From a virus: a stretch of 37,582 bases of DNA. The stretch covers positions 1-37,582 of IMG/VR virus record IMGVR_UViG_3300013307_000674; one strand, given 5' to 3'. A program made the translations under genes and the position numbers. Shown here piece after piece: positions 24,239 through 32,756 of the stretch. Positions within the stretch are counted from its first letter, which is position 1. The number at the start of each line of letters is the position of its first letter. Below the pieces are notes generated by a model that was not told where the DNA came from, did no database searches, and saw nothing but the letters and a program-made list of their open reading frames with translations.

Positions 24239-24865
24239 ATGAAAAAATCTTTACCCTTAGTAGAGCTTACCATATCACCCGACACAGGTTCTTTTGTGTC
24301 AGCTATTGCCTTAGTTGAGTCACCTGCGATTGAAAGTGATTTCATAGCTTTTTCCAGTAAAACGAAACAATACTTTTCAAGTAATGATGAAAAGATGGAG
24401 TTGATCGGCTGTGCTATGATTCCCGACCAAGCAATATATCGGAATAGCCCCGACCTCGGAGAGTATGCCGTTACCTTTTCTGCTGATACCATTAGACAAA
24501 TAGCACAAGTTTATGCTGCTAAAGGTCTATTCAACCAGACAAACCTTGAACATACTTCAACACCTGCTGATTCCTATGTATTTCAATCTTATATCACTGA
24601 TGAATCTAAGGGTATTTCTGCACCTAAAGGTATTGATGTACCAGATGGTAGTTGGATTGTAGGGGTAAAGGTTAATAACCCTGATGTATGGTCAGAAATT
24701 AAAGAAGGAAAAGTTAAAGGCTTTTCAGTAGAAGGTATTTTCAATTTGATTGACACTAATACTACAGTCAATCTACACAATCAATTAAAACAAAGTGAAT
24801 TTGATATAGCAGTTTCAGAATTTGAAGCTGCATTAATTGCTTTAGAAGAAAAATCTAAGGCATAA
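24239..24865 (+). CDS. XkdF-like prohead protease, 208 aa
   Basis: Maturation protease of the head. NLEHTSTPADSYVFQSYIT (about 102-120) gives a candidate catalytic histidine (H105), and VKGFSVEGIF (about 159-168) a candidate serine (S163). GSWIVGVKVNNPDVWSEIKE between them is the usual conserved strand/helix of the XkdF family. Residues 1-90 form an N-terminal beta domain. It is followed at 27 bases by the scaffold-like gene and then the capsid gene, the standard protease-scaffold-capsid order. Confidence 0.75.
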   Translation: MKKSLPLVELTISPDTGSFVSAIALVESPAIESDFIAFSSKTKQYFSSNDEKMELIGCAMIPDQAIYRNSPDLGEYAVTFSADTIRQIAQVYAAKGLFNQTNLEHTSTPADSYVFQSYITDESKGISAPKGIDVPDGSWIVGVKVNNPDVWSEIKEGKVKGFSVEGIFNLIDTNTTVNLHNQLKQSEFDIAVSEFEAALIALEEKSKA

Positions 24866-24866
24866 C

Positions 24867-24877
24867 ATAATATATAT
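24867..24877 (+). promoter_or_regulatory. Recurrent motif variant CATAATATATAT
   Basis: Weak copy (TATATAT instead of TATTTAT), 15 bases before ATG 24893; may be coincidental in AT-rich DNA. Confidence 0.3.
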
Positions 24878-24892
24878 AAGTAAGAACAGATA

Positions 24893-25537
24893 ATGGATAA
24901 AACGAAATTAGAAACGGTTATTGAGAAAGCGCAAAATCTATTAAAATTCTTCACTGAAAAGCAATCAGAAAAATTTACAGGTGTAAAAGTGGTTGATTCT
25001 GATGTACTGATTGATTATGCTGATTTACAAATTGGTTCAGAAGTACAAATTTCAACATCTACTGGTTCAGAGCCAGCACCAGACGGAGATTATAAGTTAG
25101 TTAACGGTGTTGAATTTACAGTAAAGGATGGCAAAATATCAGCTATTGCTTCAACTGGTGATGCAGAAGATGCTGCTGATGCTAATGACCCGAATGAAAA
25201 AGCTGAAGGTGAACAAATGGCTGAAAATGCACCACAAGGTGAACAACCTGATACTGATGGTGATGCAGCAGAAGATGAAGCTGAAACACAAGCTTTAAAT
25301 GACTTAACTCAAAGAGTTGGAGCTTTAGAAGATGCAATGAATCAAATATTGCAAGCAATCGGTGCAGTTCCTTCAAAAGAAGATATGACTGCATTTTCAG
25401 CAGAACTAAAAACGGTTACAGAATCAATAGAAGCACTTGCAAAAGTACCAACTCAATTTTCAGCAGATAAAAGGGTAGAAGTACAGGATGCAGAATTAGA
25501 TAAATACAAACGTATTGCTGAATACTACAGCAAATAA
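24893..25537 (+). CDS. Head scaffold-like protein, 214 aa
   Basis: N-terminal helix (1-25), then a small beta segment with GDYKLVNGVEFTVKDGKISA (about 64-83), then a very acidic alanine/glutamate/aspartate-rich stretch (about 88-135), then a coiled coil (DLTQRVGALEDAMNQILQAI and a following helix), and a short basic end. An acidic low-complexity middle plus a C-terminal coiled coil just ahead of the capsid gene is the usual scaffold arrangement. It would guide capsid assembly and be removed by the XkdF-like protease. Confidence 0.65.
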   Translation: MDKTKLETVIEKAQNLLKFFTEKQSEKFTGVKVVDSDVLIDYADLQIGSEVQISTSTGSEPAPDGDYKLVNGVEFTVKDGKISAIASTGDAEDAADANDPNEKAEGEQMAENAPQGEQPDTDGDAAEDEAETQALNDLTQRVGALEDAMNQILQAIGAVPSKEDMTAFSAELKTVTESIEALAKVPTQFSADKRVEVQDAELDKYKRIAEYYSK

Positions 25538-25570
25538 TAAAAAAAATATTAAAGAGAGAGATAAGAAGAG

Positions 25571-26479
25571 ATGGGATACAATATTTCAGCCTTACCTAAC
25601 TACACCGACCAACAATCAAGGGTGTTTGTTACCAAAAGTATCTTAGAAGCAGATACTATTAAATTATTAACCGATGCAGGTTCTTTTGACCCTACTGCAA
25701 AAGGTAATCAAGCTATTCAGCTATTAGATACTGATGTTTATTTTCAAGATGGTACTGCTTGCGGTCGTAACGCTTTAGGTGGTGCTAATTTTTCACAAGC
25801 TACTTTATCCGTAAAGGATTTGAAAGTTAACCAAAATTACTGTGTTAGAGACTTGGAAAAAACTTATGCTGTAGAAGATTTGAAGGCTAAGATGAAAGGC
25901 CAAGTTTATACTGATATGTTATTCTTAGAAGACATTGGTAACCTGAATGCTACAAAAACTTCATACGCATTAGAACAATTAATATGGCAAGGTGATACCA
26001 CTATTACTGGTACTACTAATTTAAATATGGCTGATGGTTTATTGAAATCAATCAAAGGTGGTTCTTATATCAATTTGTCAGCAGTAACTTCTGGTTCTTC
26101 TGTAACCGCTAAACTACAAGGCGTATTTGCCGGAATGCCAATTGAAGTATCAAGCAAGCCAGATTTTAAAATTCTGATTGGTAAAGATACTTGGAACGCT
26201 TATCAAGCTGAAATTGCCGCTAAGAATTTGTTCAATCCAAACGACCCTAAAACACTTTGGGGCACTGATGCAAAATTAGAAGTTGTAAATGGTTTGAATG
26301 GTACTAATTATGTTGTTGCTTGCCGTTTGAGAAATCTACAGGCAGGTGGTGAAATGACTAACGTTAGTTTCCAAAAACATTATTCATTCGAAACAGAGCA
26401 AGTATATCTTGATTCACGCTTTTCATTAGGTGTAGTTGCTGTTTACCCTCAAGAAATTGGCTTAGTAAAAATTGCTTAA
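25571..26479 (+). CDS. Major capsid protein, 302 aa
   Basis: Called from position after protease and scaffold and from composition. Mixed alpha/beta with an N-terminal arm (NYTDQQSRVFVTKSILEADT), a central ALEQLIWQGDTTITG strand/loop, and a C-terminal hydrophobic strand (SLGVVAVYPQEIGLV). No scaffold domain is fused to it. The leader before the ATG is unusually purine-rich (AAAGAGAGAGATAAGAAGAG), likely to support high expression. The HK97 fold itself cannot be proved from sequence by eye. Confidence 0.8.
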   Translation: MGYNISALPNYTDQQSRVFVTKSILEADTIKLLTDAGSFDPTAKGNQAIQLLDTDVYFQDGTACGRNALGGANFSQATLSVKDLKVNQNYCVRDLEKTYAVEDLKAKMKGQVYTDMLFLEDIGNLNATKTSYALEQLIWQGDTTITGTTNLNMADGLLKSIKGGSYINLSAVTSGSSVTAKLQGVFAGMPIEVSSKPDFKILIGKDTWNAYQAEIAAKNLFNPNDPKTLWGTDAKLEVVNGLNGTNYVVACRLRNLQAGGEMTNVSFQKHYSFETEQVYLDSRFSLGVVAVYPQEIGLVKIA

Positions 26480-26504
26480 TACTTATTAATAAGATAATTC
26501 CATA

Positions 26505-26529
26505 GGGGGCTGAATTAAGCCCCTTTTTT
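26505..26529 (+). terminator. Terminator after the capsid gene
   Basis: GGGGCT, 6-base loop, AGCCCC, then six T. The capsid gene therefore has a strong terminator of its own although structural genes continue downstream. Confidence 0.8.
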
Positions 26530-26537
26530 AAAAATAT

Positions 26538-26543
26538 AAGGAG
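26538..26543 (+). promoter_or_regulatory. Shine-Dalgarno-like AAGGAG
   Basis: AAGGAG, 10 bases before ATG 26554. Such a site is unusual for Bacteroidota, where SD sequences are rarely used, and it is the clearest one in the window. Confidence 0.45.
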
Positions 26544-26553
26544 AAAAAATTTA

Positions 26554-27090
26554 ATGGCTTCAAATAGTTTAATAGCCCTAGCAAGAGAAACAGGTAAATA
26601 CAGCAAAACCAGTACTAAACCCGAAGTGTATTTAATTGCTTTTTCTGACCTTGCTGCAATCTCAGGTTCTACTGAGGTGTTTGCTACTGATGGAACTGGT
26701 CAGGTTTCCGCAATTAATTTAGCATCAGGTTCTACCAAATTCGTTAAATGGGGTGTTGTTGAAGATGCTTCAACTGTCAAATCAGATTATACCTATAACG
26801 CTAACGGTAGTTATGACGTAATTAAAGAGCTTGGTTTTACCGTAAATAATTTAGGCTCAGTATCAGCTAAGGTTGCATTTGAATCATTGTTTGCACAACC
26901 AATTGCAGCTATGGTTAACTTACAAAACGGTGCTTGGTTAGCATTCGGCTTAAATGGTCAAATGATGCTAAAAACTGGTTCCGGCACTAATGATAAAAGC
27001 TCAAATGGTAGAGTTATCACATTAGCAGGTTCAGATGTTGAAGATGTACAAATTGTTGATTCAACAATTGTTCCTTCACTGATTTCTTAA
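26554..27090 (+). CDS. Probable major tail (tube) protein, 178 aa
   Basis: Beta-rich protein with an N-terminal helix, then paired strands (GTGQVSAINLASGSTKFVKW) and VKSDYTYNANGSYDVIKELG, a helix (SAKVAFESLFAQP), WLAFGLNGQMMLKTGSG and a final VITLAGSDVEDVQIVDS. The order helix, strands, helix, strand with a TG...D..NG loop resembles tail-tube proteins of Bacteroidota phages. It lies between capsid and portal and has terminators on both sides and an SD-like site, all consistent with a strongly expressed structural protein. A head decoration protein is the alternative. Confidence 0.5.
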   Translation: MASNSLIALARETGKYSKTSTKPEVYLIAFSDLAAISGSTEVFATDGTGQVSAINLASGSTKFVKWGVVEDASTVKSDYTYNANGSYDVIKELGFTVNNLGSVSAKVAFESLFAQPIAAMVNLQNGAWLAFGLNGQMMLKTGSGTNDKSSNGRVITLAGSDVEDVQIVDSTIVPSLIS

Positions 27091-27113
27091 TTAGTTCTAT
27101 AGTTAAGTATTCA

Positions 27114-27143
27114 AAGGGGTATTCATTCAGAGTACCCTTTTTT
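27114..27143 (+). terminator. Terminator before the portal operon
   Basis: AAAGGGGTA paired with TACCCTTTT (9 bp with one G-U), loop of 11 bases, then T run to 27143. It is followed by a TAATATTTAT motif 28 bases later. Confidence 0.75.
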
Positions 27144-27165
27144 ATTGCCTTAATATTTTCTGCAC

Positions 27166-27177
27166 CCTAATATTTAT
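27166..27177 (+). promoter_or_regulatory. Recurrent CCCTAATATTTAT motif before the portal operon
   Basis: CACCCTAATATTTAT, 8 bases before ATG 27186, after a terminator. Confidence 0.5.
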
Positions 27178-27185
27178 CAGAAAGT

Positions 27186-27536
27186 ATGATACTAATTGAT
27201 AAATCTAAATCGGTACAATCAATAATTCTAACATTATCTGAATTAACTACTGTTACTTCACCTCAATTTGTTTTGGAATTATTATGTGATTCAACTAGAG
27301 AAACTAACAGGATTTATTTACCTGTAATCAGTTCTGCCAGTACATCAAGATTTGATTTATTCAATATAGATACCAATGTATTTTCTGCTTTTAATCCCGG
27401 TTATTATTCTTATGCCATTTATCAGAATGATACAGATGCTACGCCGATTGAAACAGGAAAATTAAGGATTCAGGGTATTCAGGATTCATTAGAAGTCATT
27501 AGCCCGGTGAGAAATGAAGTGTATAGAATTTACTAA
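27186..27536 (+). CDS. Small structural protein, 116 aa
   Basis: Beta-rich protein that looks like a small immunoglobulin-like domain (SIILTLSELTTVTSPQFVLE, later FNPGYYSYAIYQNDTD and GKLRIQGI). The G-Y-Y-x-Y-x-I-Y turn is typical of short structural proteins encoded next to portals in Bacteroidota phages. Its TAA overlaps the portal ATG by one base. Probably a head or adaptor component; no precise family. Confidence 0.5.
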   Translation: MILIDKSKSVQSIILTLSELTTVTSPQFVLELLCDSTRETNRIYLPVISSASTSRFDLFNIDTNVFSAFNPGYYSYAIYQNDTDATPIETGKLRIQGIQDSLEVISPVRNEVYRIY

Positions 27537-29455
27537 TGAGTGATAAGAATAATGAAATATTTAACCAATTAATAACTTTTTCAAAAAAGGTAACACCACA
27601 ACCAATTGAAGTATTGGTAAACGGTTACAGTGATGACCATTGGATTTATTGGGGTGTTGATAATTTATATCCTAACTTTTTATTAGAACTATTCAATGAG
27701 GTTCCATTACATAAAAGCATCACTACAAGCAAAGTAGATTATTTAATGGGTGATGGTTTGACCCTTAAAGGCTCTAATGAAGCTGCTGATTTTCAGATTA
27801 GCCTTGTTGATTCTTTAGAGGAAGTAGTAAATAAATTAGTTTTTGACTATGTATTGTTTAACTTCTTTGTTCTTGAAATTCAATATAATGTGATGGGGCA
27901 GCCTATTTATTTTAATCATGTACCCGGCAATTACATCAGAACTAATAGAGCTAAGAACAAATTTTGGATAAGTGAGCAATGGGATTTAATGAGAGAGGCT
28001 TTAAGCTATGATAGATTTACCCCCGGTAAAAATGAAGATGGTTTTTCTAAGGTGTATTTCTATTCTGGTTATATGCCTACAGCACAGAATGTGTATCCTG
28101 CTCCGAAATATAATGCAGGGATAACTTCAATGATTACTGAAATACTGGTGAATAATTTCAATAAAAACAGTATTGAAGAATCTTTTTCACCTTCCCATAT
28201 AATTAGCTTTTTCAAGGGCGTACCATCACCAGATGAAGCAAGAAAATTTGAAAGAAGCTTTGGTGAGACATTCAAAGGTGAAAACGGATTAAAGTACATT
28301 TTAAACTATAATAATGCAGGTGATACCCCTGTACAAGTTTCTTCAATTCCCGGTGATGATTATGCTGAGAAATTAGTTGAACTGAATAAGAAAATTGAAA
28401 CTAATATAGTTACTAGCCATCAAGCTACCTCTAAACTACTATTTGGCATAGAAACACCCGGTTCATTAGGTAATTCCAATGAACTTGAAGAAGCATACCA
28501 GATATTCAAGAATGTATGGGTAAAGAATAATAGGAATCAGGTTGAAAGAGGTATTAATAAGTTATTCAAATCCTGTGGTTTACCTGAAATTGAATTTAAA
28601 GATAAAGGTTCCTTATTCTCAATCAGTTTACCAGATACCACTAAGGAAAAAGTATATACGGTTAATGAATTACGGGCAATTGACAACCTTCAACCAATAC
28701 CAGACGGAGATATTTTAATTCAGAGTGTTGCTAAAGGTAATGCTGCAAACGGTGAACCAGTACCAGAGGGTACACCAAATGATTCTGCAATTGAAGGGTT
28801 AGCTGAAGCACCTGAACAACCTGAGATTGAAAAGAAACTTACTTCAAAAAAGCTAACTGCTGATGATTTTGAGAAAGTGAAGCATTTAGGTCATTCCAAA
28901 GGTGATTTTTCAGTATTGGATTCCATTGATATGAGTGTTTCCGGTCAATTATCCTTTAAACAAATTGAACTCATGTTTGATGATGCCAAAGATATTGAAG
29001 ATTACCTCATGAAAAATAAAATCAATGGTAAATCCTTATCAGATATTAAAGCAGGTATCAGAAAAGATTTCGGAATAAGTATTAGTACATCAGATTTAGC
29101 TCGCAAAATCAAAGCACTTACTGATGCAGGTATTTTAAATAGCGAAATTGAAGGTGATACCGTATCGATTACCCCTGTTAAGCAAGATTCACCACGTACA
29201 GTTCAAACAATGTATGACTATCAGGTTAGACCGGGTTATGGAGCACCATTAATTTCAACCAGTAGGGATTTCTGTACTAAGCTAATTGAAAATGATAGGC
29301 TTTATACACGTCAGGACATTCAAACGATGAGTGAAATTTTTGGCTATGATGTATTTACACATTGTGGAGGGTGGTATACTGACCCTAATACCGGAAAAGC
29401 AGAAAATCAGTGTCGACATCAGTGGGTGAGCCAAAGAGTAATAAGGAAGAAATAA
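27536..29455 (+). CDS. Portal protein with C-terminal extension, 639 aa
   Basis: Residues 1-390 form the portal: DHWIYWGVDNLYPNFLLELF near 30-49, the membrane/clip-like region with YLMGDGLTL, and a stem region ending in a glutamine-rich helix (ETNIVTSHQATSKLLFGIET). It forms the ring through which DNA is packaged. After about 400 comes an acidic linker, then a winged-helix-like segment (about 520-570: ISTSDLARKIKALTDAGIL) and a cysteine/histidine-rich end (about 575-639: SRDFCTKLIE, then THCGGWYTDP and QCRHQW). The Cys/His set could bind a metal. The extension more than doubles the usual non-core part. Confidence 0.8.
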   Translation: MSDKNNEIFNQLITFSKKVTPQPIEVLVNGYSDDHWIYWGVDNLYPNFLLELFNEVPLHKSITTSKVDYLMGDGLTLKGSNEAADFQISLVDSLEEVVNKLVFDYVLFNFFVLEIQYNVMGQPIYFNHVPGNYIRTNRAKNKFWISEQWDLMREALSYDRFTPGKNEDGFSKVYFYSGYMPTAQNVYPAPKYNAGITSMITEILVNNFNKNSIEESFSPSHIISFFKGVPSPDEARKFERSFGETFKGENGLKYILNYNNAGDTPVQVSSIPGDDYAEKLVELNKKIETNIVTSHQATSKLLFGIETPGSLGNSNELEEAYQIFKNVWVKNNRNQVERGINKLFKSCGLPEIEFKDKGSLFSISLPDTTKEKVYTVNELRAIDNLQPIPDGDILIQSVAKGNAANGEPVPEGTPNDSAIEGLAEAPEQPEIEKKLTSKKLTADDFEKVKHLGHSKGDFSVLDSIDMSVSGQLSFKQIELMFDDAKDIEDYLMKNKINGKSLSDIKAGIRKDFGISISTSDLARKIKALTDAGILNSEIEGDTVSITPVKQDSPRTVQTMYDYQVRPGYGAPLISTSRDFCTKLIENDRLYTRQDIQTMSEIFGYDVFTHCGGWYTDPNTGKAENQCRHQWVSQRVIRKK

Positions 29456-29456
29456 G

Positions 29457-30032
29457 ATGAAGCAGATACTTTTTTTAACAGTACAAGAATTAAAAGATTC
29501 AACCCCTTTGCAATCTAATCTTGATGAAAAGGTTTTAAATCAGTGCATTCAGGAATATCAGGATTTAGAATTACAACCCCTATTAGGTAAAGACCTGTTT
29601 CAGAGATTAAGTAATACACTGGTTTCCGGTGCTACCATTTCAGGTTACACTTATTCAGATGAAGATTCTCTTTTACTGGATTATATCAAGCCAGTTATGG
29701 TGTATGGTGCCTTGCTTTTTTCCATTACACCAATATCCCTTAAAGTAACCAATAAAGGTGTTCAGAAGCTTACTGATGCTAATGCTGTAGCAGGTGCATC
29801 AAATGATATTGACGCTCTTAAATCGGCTTATACGACCAAATTAGACGGTTATAAAAAGCGATTGATAGACCTGATGAATCAGGAACCAGACATTGAAGTT
29901 GAACCAGTATTAAACGCAATAACTACTCTTGACTTTACAGGCATTGCCATTGAAGATAACACCCTTAACCCTGCTGAATATTGGGATAAGGTGTATAATA
30001 AGACCGGGTACGCGAGAAGGATTTTTTGGTAA
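29457..30032 (+). CDS. Head-tail connector / head completion protein, 191 aa
   Basis: Helical protein with a DLELQPLLGKDLFQRLSNTL segment (about 37-56), the L-G-x-x-L-F pattern typical of connector proteins that bind beneath the portal. A long helix (about 115-145) and a proline/tryptophan-rich end (NPAEYWDKVYNKTGYARRIF) follow. Starts 1 base after the portal stop; its TAA overlaps the next ATG by one base. The family call rests on length, motif and position. Confidence 0.6.
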   Translation: MKQILFLTVQELKDSTPLQSNLDEKVLNQCIQEYQDLELQPLLGKDLFQRLSNTLVSGATISGYTYSDEDSLLLDYIKPVMVYGALLFSITPISLKVTNKGVQKLTDANAVAGASNDIDALKSAYTTKLDGYKKRLIDLMNQEPDIEVEPVLNAITTLDFTGIAIEDNTLNPAEYWDKVYNKTGYARRIFW

Positions 30033-30793
30033 TGATAACTATTAACCAGTATAAAAAACTAATTGAAGATTTCTTTAAACAGCACTATCAAATCAATACG
30101 GTGGTTACATGTAATGAATTTGATTTCAATGCTGATAGTGATATTGTTTATCCTGTTGCACACATTGAATACATTACTCAAAATATCCGTACTACAACCA
30201 TTACCAATCAGTTTTTAGTAACGATTGCAGACCTTTTTGACCCTAATTTACCGGGTTCAGAACTGGATATTTATAATGACACAAGTCTGATTGCTGCTGA
30301 CTGTCTGGATTACTTTTCCAACCAGATTGAAGAGCAATATGAAGTACATGAAAATGTATCATTCCAGAAGTTTACTAACGGTAATGTTGATAGGGTAGCA
30401 GGTTGTGTATTCTCTTTAAACTTTGACCAGTTCAGGGTAGCAGATGCTTCAATTATTCCTGTTGAATCAAATATTGATACCACTGTAGTTTACACTGCTT
30501 ATTTCGGTGCAACCACAAATTATAGTACTTGGGCTGATATTGCTGCTTTAGAAAATACCAGTACTAAGGAGTTTGAATTGAATACTGGTTTAGCAAATTC
30601 TTTCCTGATAGCTGTCTTAAACACTTATTCAATTGCTCAGGTAACTGATATTACTGCTTCAAATCTTGATTTGACTGGACTATATGAAGCAGTAGGTTCA
30701 ATTACTAATAATGGTTTGACTTATAACTTATTCCTGATGCAGCAAGCTTTGGATTATACTTCAAATCACATACATAAAATAGAATTACAATAA
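30032..30793 (+). CDS. Tail terminator-like protein with C-terminal virion domain, 253 aa
   Basis: Start placed at ATG 30032; a TTG at 30026 in frame is less likely. Residues 1-145 resemble a tail-completion protein (KKLIEDFFKQHYQINTVVTC, then a strand set with FLVTIADLFDPNLPGSELDI). The rest (about 150-253: VVYTAYFGATTNYSTWADIA then NGLTYNLFLMQQALDYTSNH) is a beta domain of a type often attached to tail or fibre proteins in Bacteroidota phages, so the gene looks like a fusion. Its stop overlaps the fibre start. Confidence 0.5.
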   Translation: MITINQYKKLIEDFFKQHYQINTVVTCNEFDFNADSDIVYPVAHIEYITQNIRTTTITNQFLVTIADLFDPNLPGSELDIYNDTSLIAADCLDYFSNQIEEQYEVHENVSFQKFTNGNVDRVAGCVFSLNFDQFRVADASIIPVESNIDTTVVYTAYFGATTNYSTWADIAALENTSTKEFELNTGLANSFLIAVLNTYSIAQVTDITASNLDLTGLYEAVGSITNNGLTYNLFLMQQALDYTSNHIHKIELQ

Positions 30794-32718
30794 TGACAGG
30801 TGAAGAAAGACCTTTAAATATAAAATTGACTAATCCCGGCAACATTGATTGGTGGTATGGTAGTGGTAATACTGCTTATAACACCGTTCAGGATGCTATT
30901 AATACCGTACCTCAAGCTATAAGACTTGGTAAAACTGTAGGTGTATTATCAGGCAACACTATTGTTGAAATGTGGTGGGCTAGTGGTACAACTGATACTG
31001 ACTTGGTGGTTAAAAGTGATGGGGCTGTAGATTTATCAGATTATTATACTAAAGAACAAGCTGATTCAAAATTTTTAACCGGGTACACTGTAGATTTTAG
31101 TAACTATTATGATAAAGCTACTTCTGATTCCAGATTTCAACCAGTAGGCAATTATTTAACAGGTATAACGGCATCAGAAGTTGATTCTGCTTTAGGTTTC
31201 ACACCTGAAAATGCAGCAAATAAAAATGCTGTTAACGGCTATGCAGGTCTTGATTCATCTGGTCTGTTATCATTGAATTTATTTCCAGATAAATTGTTGG
31301 GTAACGTTAAGTATAAAGGTACTTATGATGGTAATGTTATCACAAGTTCTGATAATTCATTAAATGGTTTAGCATTACCTATTTCTAATAGTGGTACAAC
31401 TGGTTTTTATTTCATTTTAACATCAGGTGTTACTAATTCAGGTATCACATATAATGTTGGAGACTGGATTATTTCAGATGGTGATGCAGGTTGGAATAGG
31501 GTTCAAAATAGTGATGCCGTAACTACTGTGTTTGGCCGTAACGGTAATATTGTAGCTAATGCAAATGATTATGCAACTTATTATTTACCAGTGTCATCAG
31601 GTGCAACCATTACTGCAAATACTGCTTCAATCAATAACGTTCAAAGTAGTCTGAATAATTACCAGTTGCTATCAGGTAAAGATGTTAATGGTGGTTATGT
31701 TGGAAGGGATTCATCTGGTAATATTAAAGTATCTGCTGTTACCATTAATGATACTCAAATGAGTGCAGGTTCAGGTTCTATTTTTACATCAGCAGTAACT
31801 TCTACATCATTTGCCGGGATGAATATGTTTAACAGCGCAGGTGTATTAGCAGCATCATTTCAATACGGTGGTAGTGGTACGGGGCAATGGGCTAATAACA
31901 TGTTAATGGGGCCTAGGTTGGTGGGAGGCTCTTTGCTTTTTATCAGAAATGCCAATGCAACAGAAAGTGCGCGAATTAATCAAAATGGACGTTTCTTACT
32001 AAATACCACTACTGACAATAATGTTGACCTATTACAGGTGAATGGCAGTGTGTTAACCTCTCAAATTAACGGTAGCAGTTCAGCAAGTGGAAACTTAACT
32101 TTAGCTTCAACATCTAATACTACAAAAGGTAAAATTTATTTGGGTTCATCTGGTAATGTATGGTTGGATGAACCTTCTTCCAGTTTAGTCTTTAACGGTA
32201 GTGTTATTGGTATTACAATTAATTCTGGTGATTCACATCCCCATTTTTACCAACAGTATGGCTATACTATAATGAGGGCTACAAGTAACGGCGTAATCTT
32301 AATGGCCGCGAATGGTAGTAATGGTTTAATTGTTGATAATAATGCACGCGTTAATCTTGGCTATTCATCTACCGCTACTGCAAAAGTCCATTTTGGGGCT
32401 GGTTCAAGTTCCGCAAGTGGTGCAGGATTAAAGTTAGCCCCCGGTGTAACTGGTCAGACTACGACAGAATTAGGTGCAGTTAACTTTGATGGTAATAATG
32501 TTTATATAGGTACTACAGGCACAACAAGTGCAACTGGTACAACCAATTTAAAACTGATTCAAGGTTTATCAGATGTTACTGCTGTCGGTAATACAACCAA
32601 TACTGATGTTGAAATAACCAATGCAGCAAACGGTATTATATTAAAGGATGCCGGGGATGGAACCAGAAGGCGTATAACAGTGGTTAATGGAGTATTAACG
32701 GTATCAGCACCTTTATAA
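30793..32718 (+). CDS. Tail fibre / receptor-binding protein, 641 aa
   Basis: N-terminal attachment part (1-80: IDWWYGSGNTAYNTVQDAIN), then two repeats of a Y-Y-x-K-x-x-x-D-S-[KR]-F type (about 84-112), a marker of trimeric fibre shafts, then a long glycine, serine, asparagine and threonine-rich beta region to the C-terminus with SGN/NGS spacing. No chaperone or depolymerase motif at the end. It is the last rightward structural gene before the lysis region. Host recognition is the likely role. Confidence 0.75.
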   Translation: MTGEERPLNIKLTNPGNIDWWYGSGNTAYNTVQDAINTVPQAIRLGKTVGVLSGNTIVEMWWASGTTDTDLVVKSDGAVDLSDYYTKEQADSKFLTGYTVDFSNYYDKATSDSRFQPVGNYLTGITASEVDSALGFTPENAANKNAVNGYAGLDSSGLLSLNLFPDKLLGNVKYKGTYDGNVITSSDNSLNGLALPISNSGTTGFYFILTSGVTNSGITYNVGDWIISDGDAGWNRVQNSDAVTTVFGRNGNIVANANDYATYYLPVSSGATITANTASINNVQSSLNNYQLLSGKDVNGGYVGRDSSGNIKVSAVTINDTQMSAGSGSIFTSAVTSTSFAGMNMFNSAGVLAASFQYGGSGTGQWANNMLMGPRLVGGSLLFIRNANATESARINQNGRFLLNTTTDNNVDLLQVNGSVLTSQINGSSSASGNLTLASTSNTTKGKIYLGSSGNVWLDEPSSSLVFNGSVIGITINSGDSHPHFYQQYGYTIMRATSNGVILMAANGSNGLIVDNNARVNLGYSSTATAKVHFGAGSSSASGAGLKLAPGVTGQTTTELGAVNFDGNNVYIGTTGTTSATGTTNLKLIQGLSDVTAVGNTTNTDVEITNAANGIILKDAGDGTRRRITVVNGVLTVSAPL

Positions 32719-32722
32719 AACA

Positions 32723-32752
32723 AATAGCCCGGTTAAGGGCTATTGCTGTTTT
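32723..32752. terminator. Hairpin after the fibre gene
   Basis: AATAGCCC, 6-base loop, GGGCTATT, perfect 8 bp, then GCTGTTTTA. It lies between convergent genes (fibre and the leftward 32757-33101 gene). Confidence 0.6.
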
Positions 32753-32756
32753 AGTG

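Noticed and set aside
25182-25394. Leucine/histidine-rich leftward frame inside the scaffold gene
   Set aside because: Composition is the mirror of the acidic low-complexity stretch on the + strand; not a real gene.
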